A stretch of 64,000 bases of DNA, from positions 1 to 64,000 of the forward strand of contig NZ_JAEHOB010000003.1 of the NCBI RefSeq assembly GCF_016464705.1. The letters run 5' to 3'. The notes beneath the pieces are model-generated. The model searched no databases. It was not told where the DNA came from and saw nothing but the letters and a program-made list of their open reading frames with translations. Within the stretch, counting starts at the first letter, position 1, and the number at the start of each line of letters is the position of its first letter. Below, one piece after another: positions 42,893 to 51,448 of the stretch. A program made the position numbers and the translations under genes. Origin of the DNA: Qaidamihabitans albus. GTDB taxonomy: Bacteria > Actinomycetota > Actinomycetes > Mycobacteriales > Pseudonocardiaceae.

Positions 42893-42905
42893 CTGGTCCG
42901 ACCAG
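42893..42905. promoter_or_regulatory. FadR/GntR-type operator palindrome
   Basis: CTGGTCCGACCAG contains TGGTCCGACCA, matching the TGGTnnnACCA operator known for FadR-type regulators. It lies between the divergent GntR gene and the substrate-binding protein gene, 21 bases before the latter's start. Confidence 0.65.
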
Positions 42906-42925
42906 CATACTAGGTTGGAGAGCGC

Positions 42926-44422
42926 ATGCGGGTCCGTGCGACGGCAGCGGTACTACCGGTACTGCTTCTCGCGGTTTCCGGCTGCTTCGCGGGCTCCACC
43001 GCGACGGTCGGCGGCGACGAGTCCACGCTGGCGGTGGGCTTCACCGCCGAACCGCAGAACTTCGACTTCACCACCACCGACGGTTCCGCGATCCCGCAGG
43101 CGCTGCTCTACAACGTGTACGAGGGGCTGGTGAAGCTCGACGCGCGCGGCGAGATCGTCCCGCTGCTGGCCGAGTCGTGGACGGTCAGCGAGGACCGCAC
43201 GGTGTACGACTTCCGGCTGCGTTCCGGCGTCGAGTTCAGCAACGGCGAGCCGTTCACCGCCGAGGACGTGAAGTTCTCCATCGAGCGGGTCAAGACCGAA
43301 TGGACCATCTCGCTGAAGTCCAAGATGGACGTCGTCGAGCGCGTCGACGTGGTGGGACCACAGCACGCGCGGGTGGTGCTCGGCGAGCCGAGCAACGCGT
43401 GGCTGTTCGACATGACCAGCAGGGTCGGCGCGATGTTCGACCCCAGCGGCGTCGCCGACCTCGCCACCCGGCCCATCGGCACCGGCCCGTACCGGGTGGC
43501 CGAACGCCGCCGGGGCGACTCGATCGTGCTGCGCCAGGAACCTGGCTACTGGGGCGAGCGGCCGGAGTACGAAACCGTGGTGCTGAAGTACTACCAGGAC
43601 GCCACGGCACTGAACAACGCGCTGCTCAGCAATGGCATCGACGTGATCTCGCAGATCACCGTGCCGGACTCCGTGCCGCAGTTCGAGGCGGACAACCGGT
43701 TCAACGTCCTGCAGGGCACCACGAACGGCGAGGTCGTGCTGGCCTACAACAACGCGAGGCCCCCGCTCGACGACGTGCGCGTACGCCGCGCGCTGACGCT
43801 GGGCGTGAACCGCGAGGCGCTGCTCGCGGCGGCGTGGGGTGGCCGCGGCACGTTGATCGGCAGCATGGTGCCGCCAACGGACCCCTGGTACGAGGACCTC
43901 TCCGGCTACTACCCGTACGACCCCGGCCGTGCACGGAAACTGCTCGCCGAGGCCGGTAACCCGGAGCTGAACCTGCGCCTGCGGATCGCGAACCTGCCCT
44001 ACGCGATGTCGGCGGCCCAGGTCGTCGCCTCCGACCTCGGCAAGATCGGCGTGGACGTGCGCATCGAGCCGCTGGACTTCCCCGCCGTCTGGCTCCAGCA
44101 GGTGTTCACCGACCAGGACTACGACCTTTCGATCGTGCAGCACGTCGAGGCCCGCGACATCACGACGTTCGGCGATCCGGACTACTACTGGGGCTACGAC
44201 GAGCCGCGCGTGCGTGAGCTGCTCGCCGAGGCCGACAGCGGCACGCCGGACGAGCAGGTCGTGAAGATGCGGGAGGTGGCCCGCACCATCACCGAGGACG
44301 CGGCGGCGAACTGGCTGTTCCTGTTCCCCAACATCGTGGTGGCGAAGAAGGAGGTCACCGGCCTGGTGCGCAACCAGGTCAGCGAGTCCTTCGACCTCAC
44401 GAACCTGGGGAGGGCCCGGTGA
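42926..44422 (+). CDS. Peptide/nickel-type ABC importer substrate-binding lipoprotein (family 5)
   Basis: A 498-residue secreted lipoprotein with signal peptide and lipobox VSGC (lipidated Cys near residue 20). The SBP family 5 pattern is clear: YEGLVKLDARGEIVPLLAESW, FTAEDVKFSIERV and GTGPYRVAERRRGDS. It captures a peptide-like or other small solute and passes it to the permeases encoded next (GTGA overlap). The downstream dehydrogenase and amidase suggest an amide or amino-aldehyde-yielding substrate. Confidence 0.92.
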   Translation: MRVRATAAVLPVLLLAVSGCFAGSTATVGGDESTLAVGFTAEPQNFDFTTTDGSAIPQALLYNVYEGLVKLDARGEIVPLLAESWTVSEDRTVYDFRLRSGVEFSNGEPFTAEDVKFSIERVKTEWTISLKSKMDVVERVDVVGPQHARVVLGEPSNAWLFDMTSRVGAMFDPSGVADLATRPIGTGPYRVAERRRGDSIVLRQEPGYWGERPEYETVVLKYYQDATALNNALLSNGIDVISQITVPDSVPQFEADNRFNVLQGTTNGEVVLAYNNARPPLDDVRVRRALTLGVNREALLAAAWGGRGTLIGSMVPPTDPWYEDLSGYYPYDPGRARKLLAEAGNPELNLRLRIANLPYAMSAAQVVASDLGKIGVDVRIEPLDFPAVWLQQVFTDQDYDLSIVQHVEARDITTFGDPDYYWGYDEPRVRELLAEADSGTPDEQVVKMREVARTITEDAAANWLFLFPNIVVAKKEVTGLVRNQVSESFDLTNLGRAR

Positions 44423-45363
44423 CCCTCGCGATAGCCCGCCGCACGGCGATCCTCCTGCTCAGCGTGCTCGCCGCATCCGTGGTGGTGTTCGCCTTCATGG
44501 CCGTGCTGCCCGGTGACCCGGCGCAGGTGGCGCTCGGCGTGAACGCCACGCCCGAACTGGTCGAACGGACGCGGCAGGAGTTCGGCCTCGACCGGCCACT
44601 GCTCACCCAGTACCTGGACTGGATGGGCGGTGTCGCGAGCGGCGACTTCGGCACGTCCTACGTCACGCGGGAGACGATCGGGCCGCAGCTGCTCGACCGG
44701 CTCGGCGTCACCCTCTGGCTGGTCGGCAGCGGAATGCTGGTGGCGCTGCTGATCGCGATGCCGCTCGGCACGATCGCGGCCGTGCGGCACCGCAGGCCCA
44801 GCGGCGCCGCCGTGTCCGGCTTCTCGCAGCTCGGCATGGCGGTGCCCGCGTTCCTCGCCGGGATCATCCTCGTGCAGGCCTTCGCCGTGCAGCTCGGCTG
44901 GCTTCCGTCGGGCGGATGGACACCGCCCGCGCACGACCCGGCCGCGTGGCTGCGGGGGCTCGTCCTGCCCGCGGTCTCGCTCGGGCTCGTGCAGGGCGCC
45001 GTCCTCACCCGCTACGTGCGTACGTCGGTGCTCGACGTCATGCGCGAGGACTACCTGCGCACCGCGCGGGCCAAGGGGCTGCGGCCGTACCCGGCGCTGC
45101 TGCGGCACGGGCTGCGCAACGCGGCGGTGCCGGTGGTCACCGTGCTCGGCCTCCAGCTCGCGACCCTGCTGGTCGGCGCGGTGGTGATCGAGCGGGTGTT
45201 CGTGCTGCCCGGGCTGGGCAGCATGCTGCTCGACGCGGTGGCCGCGCGCGACCTGCTGACCGTGCAGAGCATCGTGCTCGTCCTGGTGGCCGGCGTGCTG
45301 CTCGTCAACTTCGCCGTCGACCTGCTCTACACGGTCCTCGACCCGCGCCTGCGGAGGTCCTGA
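44419..45363 (+). CDS. ABC importer permease (DppB-like)
   Basis: A 314-residue membrane protein with six helices. It shows the DppB landmarks PGDPAQVALG near residue 35, GLDRPLLTQYLDWMGG, and the EAA-like loop YLRTARAKGLRPYPALLRHGLRNA that docks on the ATPases. It forms the membrane channel with the next gene's product, whose ATG shares a base with its TGA (TGATG). Confidence 0.93.
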   Translation: MTLAIARRTAILLLSVLAASVVVFAFMAVLPGDPAQVALGVNATPELVERTRQEFGLDRPLLTQYLDWMGGVASGDFGTSYVTRETIGPQLLDRLGVTLWLVGSGMLVALLIAMPLGTIAAVRHRRPSGAAVSGFSQLGMAVPAFLAGIILVQAFAVQLGWLPSGGWTPPAHDPAAWLRGLVLPAVSLGLVQGAVLTRYVRTSVLDVMREDYLRTARAKGLRPYPALLRHGLRNAAVPVVTVLGLQLATLLVGAVVIERVFVLPGLGSMLLDAVAARDLLTVQSIVLVLVAGVLLVNFAVDLLYTVLDPRLRRS

Positions 45364-46193
45364 TGACGACAGCCGTGCGCACGCGCAACACCAGCCTGGT
45401 CGTCGGCGCGGTCCTCGTCGGGCTGGTGGTGGTGACCGCGCTGGTCTCGTTCGCCTGGACACCGCACGACCCCCTGCTCGTGGACGCGGCCGTGCGGCTG
45501 CGCGGACCCGGCGGGGACTACCTGCTCGGCACGGACAAGTTCGGCCGCGACATCGCGAGCCAGCTCATGGTCGGCGCGCGGACCACCCTGTACGTCGGTG
45601 TGGTGGCGGTCGGCATCGCCGCGGTGGTCGGGACACCGCTTGGCATCCTCGCCGGGATGTCGCGCAACTGGCTGGGTGAGCTGGTCATGCGCGTGAACGA
45701 CCTCGTGCTCGCCTTCCCCGCGCTGCTGCTGGCGATCATGTTCGGCGCGGTGTACGGGGCGAGCACGCTCACCGCGATGATCGCGATCGGCATCGCCACG
45801 GTGCCTTCGTTCGCCCGCATCGCCCGCTCGGGGACGTTGCAGGTGATGGGCACCGAGTACGTGCTCGCGGCCAGGGCGGCCGGGCGGTCGCGGCGGTGGA
45901 TCGCGGGGCGGCACGTGCTGCCCAACATCTCCGGCCTGCTTCTCGTGCAGTCCTCGGTGTCGTTCGCGATCGCGGTGCTGGCCGAGGCGGCACTGTCCTT
46001 CCTCGGCTTCGGCACCCGGCCGCCGACGCCGTCGTGGGGCCGGATGTTGCAGGAGTCGCAGGAACTGCTGGCCGTGGAGCCACGCCTGGCGCTCGTGCCG
46101 GGCGCCGCCATCGCGATCGCCGTGCTGGGCTTCAACCTGCTCGGCGACGGCCTGCGGGACCGCTTCGACCCACGGCTGGAGGCCCGCCGATGA
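45363..46193 (+). CDS. ABC importer permease (DppC-like)
   Basis: A 276-residue membrane protein with about six helices. LLGTDKFGRDIASQLMVGAR is the DppC signature; the ATPase-docking loop is TEYVLAARAAGRSRRWIAGRHVLPNI. It pairs with the DppB-like permease. Its stop overlaps the ATG of the first ATPase by four bases. Confidence 0.93.
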   Translation: MTTAVRTRNTSLVVGAVLVGLVVVTALVSFAWTPHDPLLVDAAVRLRGPGGDYLLGTDKFGRDIASQLMVGARTTLYVGVVAVGIAAVVGTPLGILAGMSRNWLGELVMRVNDLVLAFPALLLAIMFGAVYGASTLTAMIAIGIATVPSFARIARSGTLQVMGTEYVLAARAAGRSRRWIAGRHVLPNISGLLLVQSSVSFAIAVLAEAALSFLGFGTRPPTPSWGRMLQESQELLAVEPRLALVPGAAIAIAVLGFNLLGDGLRDRFDPRLEARR

Positions 46194-46966
46194 GCCTGCT
46201 CGAGGTGGCCGGGCTCGGTGTCGGCGGCGCAGGCACGCCGCTGGTCGAGGACGTCTCGTTCGAGATCGAACGCGGCGAGCGGGTGGGCCTGATCGGCGCG
46301 TCCGGTTCGGGCAAGTCGCTCACCGCCTCGGCGCTGATGGGCCTGCTCCCCGAGGAGCTCGACGCGCGCGGGTCGGCCCGGTTCGACGGTGCCGAGCTCA
46401 TCGGCGCCTCCGAGCGCAGCCTGTCGCGGCGGCGCGGCAAGGACCTCGCGATGGTTTTCCAGGAGCCGATGTCCGCGCTGAACCCGGCGATGCGCGTCGG
46501 CAGGCAGGTCGCCGAGGCGATGCTGCTGCACGGCACCCGCGACCGGCGCGCGGCGCGTACCGCCTCGGTCGAGCTGCTGGACCGGGTGCGGCTGCCGGAG
46601 CCGGAGCGGATCGCGCGGGCCTACCCGCACCAGCTCTCCGGCGGGCAGCGGCAACGGGTCGTGCTCGCCATCGCGCTCGCCAACGAGCCCGCGCTGCTCA
46701 TCTGCGACGAGCCGACCACCGCGCTCGACGTGACCGTGCAGGCACAGGTGCTCGAACTGATCCTCGCCGGGGTCCGCGACCGCGGCACGGCGCTGCTGTT
46801 CATCACGCACGACCTGGCCGTGGTCGCCTCGGTGTGCGAGCGCGTGCTGGTGCTGAACGAGGGCCGGATCGTCGAGGCGGGCCCGGTGCGCCGGGTGCTC
46901 ACCGCGCCCGAGCACGAGTACACGCGCAGGCTGCTCGCCGCATCCGAACCGGAGGCGACTCGATGA
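46190..46966 (+). CDS. ABC importer ATP-binding protein (DppD-like)
   Basis: A 258-residue ATPase with Walker A GASGSGKS, the signature LSGGQRQRV, Walker B LLICDEP and the switch FITHDLAVV. It powers import by the DppB/C pair together with the next ATPase. It is a little shorter than full DppD proteins, lacking most of the C-terminal oligopeptide-binding extension. Confidence 0.93.
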   Translation: MSLLEVAGLGVGGAGTPLVEDVSFEIERGERVGLIGASGSGKSLTASALMGLLPEELDARGSARFDGAELIGASERSLSRRRGKDLAMVFQEPMSALNPAMRVGRQVAEAMLLHGTRDRRAARTASVELLDRVRLPEPERIARAYPHQLSGGQRQRVVLAIALANEPALLICDEPTTALDVTVQAQVLELILAGVRDRGTALLFITHDLAVVASVCERVLVLNEGRIVEAGPVRRVLTAPEHEYTRRLLAASEPEATR

Positions 46967-47754
46967 TCTCGGTGGAGGGGCTGACGCGCACGTACCGAAG
47001 GCCGCGCACGTCGCTGTTCGGTGCCCGGCCCGAGGTGCGGGCGCTGCGCGGGGTCTCCTTCGACATCCAGGCGGGCGGGCGTTTCGGCATCGTCGGCGAG
47101 TCGGGGTCCGGCAAGTCCACGCTGGTGCACCTGCTCGCCGCGCTCGACCGGCCGACGTCCGGTTCGATCTCCTTCCGCGGCAGGCGGATCGACACGCTGC
47201 CCGAACGGAGGCTGGGTTTCCTGCGCTCGGAGTTGCAGATCGTGTTCCAGGATCCGCTCGGTTCACTCGACCCGCGTATGCGCGTGCGCGACATCATCCG
47301 CGAACCGCTCGGCCGTGCGCCCGGTGGCCGCGAGCGGGTGGCGGAACTGCTCGATGCGGTCGGGCTGCCCGCCGACTCGGGCGAGCGCTACCCGCACCAG
47401 TTCTCCGGCGGCCAGCGGCAGCGCATCTCGATCGCCCGCGCGCTGGCACCACGGCCGAGCGTGCTGATCGCCGACGAGGCCGTCAGCGCACTCGACGTGC
47501 TCGTGCGGGCGCAGATCCTCGACCTCCTCGCGGACCTCGTCGAGCGCTTCGACCTCACGCTCGTGTTCGTCTCGCACGACCTCGCGGTGGTGCGCAGGCT
47601 GTGCGACACGGTGGCCGTGATGCGGCAGGGCGAGATCGTCGAGCTCGGCGCGGTGGACGAGGTCTACGACGATCCGCGGCATCCCTACACCCGCGAGCTG
47701 ATCGCGGCGGCACCGAGCCTGCGCGGCGCGCTCGCCCGGCTGGAGGAAGGGTGA
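46963..47754 (+). CDS. ABC importer ATP-binding protein (DppF-like)
   Basis: A 263-residue ATPase with Walker A GESGSGKS, the signature FSGGQRQRIS, Walker B VLIADEAVSALD (Glu followed by Ala where Pro is usual) and FVSHDLAVV. The C-terminus has YDDPRHPYTRELIAA, typical of DppF/OppF. It completes the five-part importer and is coupled to its neighbour by ATGA overlap. GGAGGAAGG at its end is the ribosome-binding site of the dehydrogenase gene. Confidence 0.93.
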   Translation: MISVEGLTRTYRRPRTSLFGARPEVRALRGVSFDIQAGGRFGIVGESGSGKSTLVHLLAALDRPTSGSISFRGRRIDTLPERRLGFLRSELQIVFQDPLGSLDPRMRVRDIIREPLGRAPGGRERVAELLDAVGLPADSGERYPHQFSGGQRQRISIARALAPRPSVLIADEAVSALDVLVRAQILDLLADLVERFDLTLVFVSHDLAVVRRLCDTVAVMRQGEIVELGAVDEVYDDPRHPYTRELIAAAPSLRGALARLEEG

Positions 47755-47756
47755 AC

Positions 47757-49199
47757 ATGTTCGATCCGCCTTACCCGGCGGGACTACCGATCGGCGCCGA
47801 GTGGGTGTCCACACCGGACACCGCACCGGTGGTCTTCCCGTACGACGGCAGCCTGGTGGCGGAGGCCCCGGTGGGCGATGTGCGGCTCGCCCGGCGGGCC
47901 GTCGACGCGGCGGTGGCCGTTCGCCACCGGGTCGCCGCACTGCCCTCGCACGTGCGGCGGGCGGTGCTCACCGGCGTCGGCGAGGCGATCGCCGAGCACC
48001 GGGCCGAGTTCGAGCGCCTGCTCGTCGCCGAGACCGGCAAGCCGCTCGCCGACTGCCGGGTCGAGGTCGCGCGCACGCTGGTGACCTGGCAGGCCGCCGC
48101 CGAGGAGGTCGCGCGGCTGCACGGTGAGACGGTGCCGCTGGACCTGCTGCCCTCGGGCGAGGGGCTGCTGGGCTTCTGGACCCGCCGCCCGGTCGGCGTC
48201 GTGGTCGGCATCGCCGGGTTCAACTACCCGCTGCTGCTCGCCTCGCACAAGATCGCCCCGGCGATCGCGGCAGGCTGCCCGGTGGTGACCAAGTCCGCGC
48301 CCGCGACGCCGCTCGCCACGCTGTGGCTGGTGCATCTCGTGCGGACGGCCGCCGAACGTGCCGGGGCACCGGTGGAGCTGGCACAGCTGGTGACGGGCGA
48401 CGCCGACGTCGGCTCGGCGCTGGTGACCGACGCCCGGGTCGGTGCCGTGTCGTTCACCGGCTCCGCGGCGGTCGGGCACCGGATCGCGCGTGCCGCCGCG
48501 CCTCGCAAGACGCTGCTGGAACTGGGGTCCAACACCGCGCTGGTCGTGGCCGCCGACGCCGACCTCGACGCGGCGGCCGACGCCGTGCTGCGGGGTGGTT
48601 TTTACGCCTCCGGCCAGGCCTGCATCTCGGTGCAGCGCGTGCTCGTGGTCGACGAGGTGGCCGACGAGCTCGTCGGCAGGGTGCTCGACCGGCTGCCCGA
48701 GGTCGCTCCCGGCGACCCTCGTGAGGAGTCGACGCGCGTGTCGGCGCTGATCGACGAGCGGTCCACACAGCGGGTGCTGCGCTGGATCGATGCCGCGGTC
48801 GAGGCGGGCGCGCGGATCGCGGGCGGTGGTGGCCGCACCGGCCGCGTGCTGAACCCGACCGTGCTGACCGGCGTGCCCGGCGGCACCGAATGCTGGGACG
48901 AGGAGATCTTCGGCCCGGTGGTGTGCGTGCGCCGGGTGGCCGATGTGGACGCCGCGCTCGACGAGGTCAACGCCTCGCGGTACGGGCTGCACGCGAGCGT
49001 CTACACGGGATCGCTGGCGACGGCGTTCGCGGCCATCGAGACGCTGGACGTTGGCGGTGTGGTGATCAACGAGGTGCCGGGGTTCCGGTCCGACACGATG
49101 CCCTACGGCGGGGTGAAGGACTCCGGCATCGGCCGGGAGGGACCCCGGTTCGCCGTTGAGGAGCTGACCGTGACGCGGATGGCGGTGATCCGGCCGTGA
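47757..49199 (+). CDS. NAD(P)-dependent aldehyde dehydrogenase
   Basis: A 480-residue aldehyde dehydrogenase. The catalytic cysteine is Cys289 in GQACISVQRV and the general base is Glu255 in LELGSN; the nucleotide-binding FTGSAAVG and C-terminal MPYGGVKDSGIGREGP are present. It oxidises an aldehyde to an acid, presumably from the compound imported by the preceding ABC system. ATG 47757 has better spacing from GGAAGG than GTG 47751. Confidence 0.9.
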   Translation: MFDPPYPAGLPIGAEWVSTPDTAPVVFPYDGSLVAEAPVGDVRLARRAVDAAVAVRHRVAALPSHVRRAVLTGVGEAIAEHRAEFERLLVAETGKPLADCRVEVARTLVTWQAAAEEVARLHGETVPLDLLPSGEGLLGFWTRRPVGVVVGIAGFNYPLLLASHKIAPAIAAGCPVVTKSAPATPLATLWLVHLVRTAAERAGAPVELAQLVTGDADVGSALVTDARVGAVSFTGSAAVGHRIARAAAPRKTLLELGSNTALVVAADADLDAAADAVLRGGFYASGQACISVQRVLVVDEVADELVGRVLDRLPEVAPGDPREESTRVSALIDERSTQRVLRWIDAAVEAGARIAGGGGRTGRVLNPTVLTGVPGGTECWDEEIFGPVVCVRRVADVDAALDEVNASRYGLHASVYTGSLATAFAAIETLDVGGVVINEVPGFRSDTMPYGGVKDSGIGREGPRFAVEELTVTRMAVIRP

Positions 49200-49969
49200 A
49201 CTACGCCGACCTCTTCCGGCTGGACGGCCGGCGCGCCGTCGTGCTCGGGGCGGGCAGTGGCATCGGGCGGGAGTCGGCACGGGCGCTCGGCGCGCACGGT
49301 GCCACGGTGGTGTGCGCCGACCGGGACCGCGCGAGCGCGACGGAGACCGCCGCACTCGCCGGTCAGGGCGCCGAGGGCTACGAGATCGACCTGCTGGACA
49401 CCGCCGCCGTCGAACGTGCGGCCGGTGAGCTGGGCGAGCCGGACATCGTCGTGCTGACCGCGGCGACCAACGTGCGCAAGCGGCTGCTCGACTACACCCG
49501 CGCCGAGTTCGACCGCGTGGTCGCGCTCAACCTCGGCGCCACGTTCGACGCCGTGCGGTTCTTCGGCGCAGGCATGGTGCGCCGCGGCAGGGGTAGCATC
49601 GTCGCCTTCTCGTCCATCCGCGGCAGCACCGTGGAGCCGGGACAGAGTGCGTACGCGGCGACCAAGGCCGGGGTGGTGCAGCTCGTCCGAACGGCGGCGG
49701 CCGAGTTCGGCCCGGCCGGGGTGCGGGTCAACGCGGTCGCGCCCGGCGTCGTGGAGACCCCGCTGACCGCACAGATCAAGAACGATCCCGACTGGTACCG
49801 GGCGTACGCGGAGAAGAGCGCGCTCGGCCGCTGGGCGAGCCCGGGGGAGGTCGCGGGTGCCGTGGTGTACCTCGCCTCGGACGCCGCCGCGTTCGTCACC
49901 GGAGCCGTGCTCGCCGTCGACGGCGGCTGGACCGCGATCGACGGCCGCTACACCCCACCCGACTCGTGA
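49196..49969 (+). CDS. Short-chain dehydrogenase/reductase (SDR)
   Basis: A 257-residue classical SDR. The cofactor motif GAGSGIGRE is at about 18-26, and the catalytic pair is Tyr153-Lys157 (YAATKAG), with Ser in FSSIRGS. Asp (CADRDR) at the end of beta-2 suggests NAD rather than NADP. It oxidises or reduces a hydroxyl/ketone in the same catabolic route as the dehydrogenase with which it overlaps (GTGA). Its TGA stop is provided by repeat copy E. Confidence 0.9.
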   Translation: MNYADLFRLDGRRAVVLGAGSGIGRESARALGAHGATVVCADRDRASATETAALAGQGAEGYEIDLLDTAAVERAAGELGEPDIVVLTAATNVRKRLLDYTRAEFDRVVALNLGATFDAVRFFGAGMVRRGRGSIVAFSSIRGSTVEPGQSAYAATKAGVVQLVRTAAAEFGPAGVRVNAVAPGVVETPLTAQIKNDPDWYRAYAEKSALGRWASPGEVAGAVVYLASDAAAFVTGAVLAVDGGWTAIDGRYTPPDS

Positions 49970-50007
49970 GTGCCCACACGAGTTCTAACTCGTGTACGCA
50001 CTCACGA
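49964..50007. repeat. Gene-end inverted repeat, copy E
   Basis: A 44-base inverted repeat with about 21-base arms and two mismatches, the best-paired copy. It lies between the SDR and amidase genes, which run in the same direction. TCGTGA of the left arm contains the stop codon of the SDR gene. As an internal hairpin it may reduce amidase expression or protect the upstream mRNA. Confidence 0.8.
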
Positions 50008-50026
50008 CCACCTCGAAAGGCCGCGC

Positions 50027-51448
50027 ATGAGAGACCTGACCTCGCCGATTTCGCTGACCTCGTTCTCCGCCACCGAACTGGTCGCCGAGTACCGGGCGGG
50101 CACCGTGTCACCGGTAGAGGTCATCGACGCGGTACTCACCAGGATCGAGGCGCTCGAACCGACGTTGCACGCCCTCTACGCCGCCGACCCGGACGCGGCG
50201 CGCGCCGCCGCGCGGGCGTCCGAGAGGCGTTGGCGGGCCGGGGAGCCGCTCGGCCCCGTCGACGGCGTACCGCTCACGCTCAAGGACAACATCGCCACCC
50301 GGGGCACGCCTTCGCCGCTCGGCACGGCCGCCACCGAGCTCACCCCGGCGGCTGAGGACGCCCCGGCCGCCGCGCGTGTGCGGGAGTGCGGCGGCGTACT
50401 GCTGGCCAAGACGACGATGCCCGACTACGGCATGCTCACGTCCGGCCTTTCGAGCTTTCACGTCGCCACCCGCAACCCGTGGGACACCGCGCGCACGCCG
50501 GGCGGGTCCAGTGCCGGTGCCGCGGCGGCCGCGGCCGCCGGGTACGGGCCGCTGCACGTGGGAACCGACATCGGCGGGTCGATCCGGCTGCCCGCCGCGT
50601 GGTGCGGGCTGGTCGGGCTCAAGCCGAGCTTCGGGCGGGTGCCTGTCGCGCCGCCCTATCCGGGACGGGTCGTGGGGCCGCTGACCCGGACGGTGGCCGA
50701 CACGGCGCTGCTGATGGACGTGCTCTCCCGGCCCGACCCACGGGACCATCTGTGCCTGCCGCCCGCCGAGATCGCGTGGCACAGCCTGGAGACGGACATC
50801 GCCGGGCTGCGCGTCGGCCTGCACCTGGACGCGGGCATCGGGCTGGCCGTCGAGCCGGACGTGCGCGCCGCGATCGAGGACGCCGGGCGCCTGTTCGAGG
50901 CGGCGGGAGCGAGCGTCGAGCCGGTGGAGCCGTTTCTCACCAGGGAGATGCTCGACGGGCTGGACCGCTTCTGGCGCACCAGGTTCGTCGTCGACACCGG
51001 CCGGCTGCCCGCCGAGCGGCGCGAGCGGATCCTGCCCTACATCGCGGAATGGGTCGCCGGTGGCGCGGGGCTCTCCGGCGAGGAGGTCTACCGCGGCTAC
51101 GCGCAGATCGACGCGATGACGGTCGCGGCCATGCGGGCAACCGGCCCGTTCGACATCGTGCTCTCACCGACGTGCCCGGTGTCGGCGTCGCCGTTCGACT
51201 GGGCCTCGCCGGTGAACGACCCGGCGCGGCCGTTCGAGCACATCGCGTTCACGGTGCCCTACAACATGTCCGGTCAGCCCGCGGTGTCGGTCAACTGTGG
51301 CTACACGGGCGAGGACCAGCCCATCGGCCTGCAGATCTCCGGCCGCCGCTTCGACGACCTCGGCGTGCTGCGAGCAGCCGCCGCCTTCGAGGAACTGCGA
51401 CCCGCCCGGCGTGTCCACGCGTCATGCGCAGGTGTCCGCCTTCCGTGA
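50027..51448 (+). CDS. Amidase (amidase-signature family)
   Basis: A 473-residue Ser-cisSer-Lys hydrolase: Lys86 (LTLKDNIA), Ser161/Ser162 (GGSSAGA) and the nucleophile Ser185 ([12 protein letters not shown]). It hydrolyses an amide bond of an unknown substrate, likely taken up by the upstream ABC importer. GAAAGG precedes the ATG. Its last 27 bases overlap the convergent LLM oxidoreductase gene. Confidence 0.92.
   Translation: MRDLTSPISLTSFSATELVAEYRAGTVSPVEVIDAVLTRIEALEPTLHALYAADPDAARAAARASERRWRAGEPLGPVDGVPLTLKDNIATRGTPSPLGTAATELTPAAEDAPAAARVRECGGVLLAKTTMPDYGMLTSGLSSFHVATRNPWDTARTPGGSSAGAAAAAAAGYGPLHVGTDIGGSIRLPAAWCGLVGLKPSFGRVPVAPPYPGRVVGPLTRTVADTALLMDVLSRPDPRDHLCLPPAEIAWHSLETDIAGLRVGLHLDAGIGLAVEPDVRAAIEDAGRLFEAAGASVEPVEPFLTREMLDGLDRFWRTRFVVDTGRLPAERRERILPYIAEWVAGGAGLSGEEVYRGYAQIDAMTVAAMRATGPFDIVLSPTCPVSASPFDWASPVNDPARPFEHIAFTVPYNMSGQPAVSVNCGYTGEDQPIGLQISGRRFDDLGVLRAAAAFEELRPARRVHASCAGVRLP

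Noticed and set aside
34947-50027. A repeated peptide (MPTRVLTRVRTH) at the start of two open frames, as if a shared leader
   Set aside because: It is the translation of the 44-bp gene-end inverted repeat. At 49970 it precedes the true amidase start, and at 34947 there is no gene in that frame.
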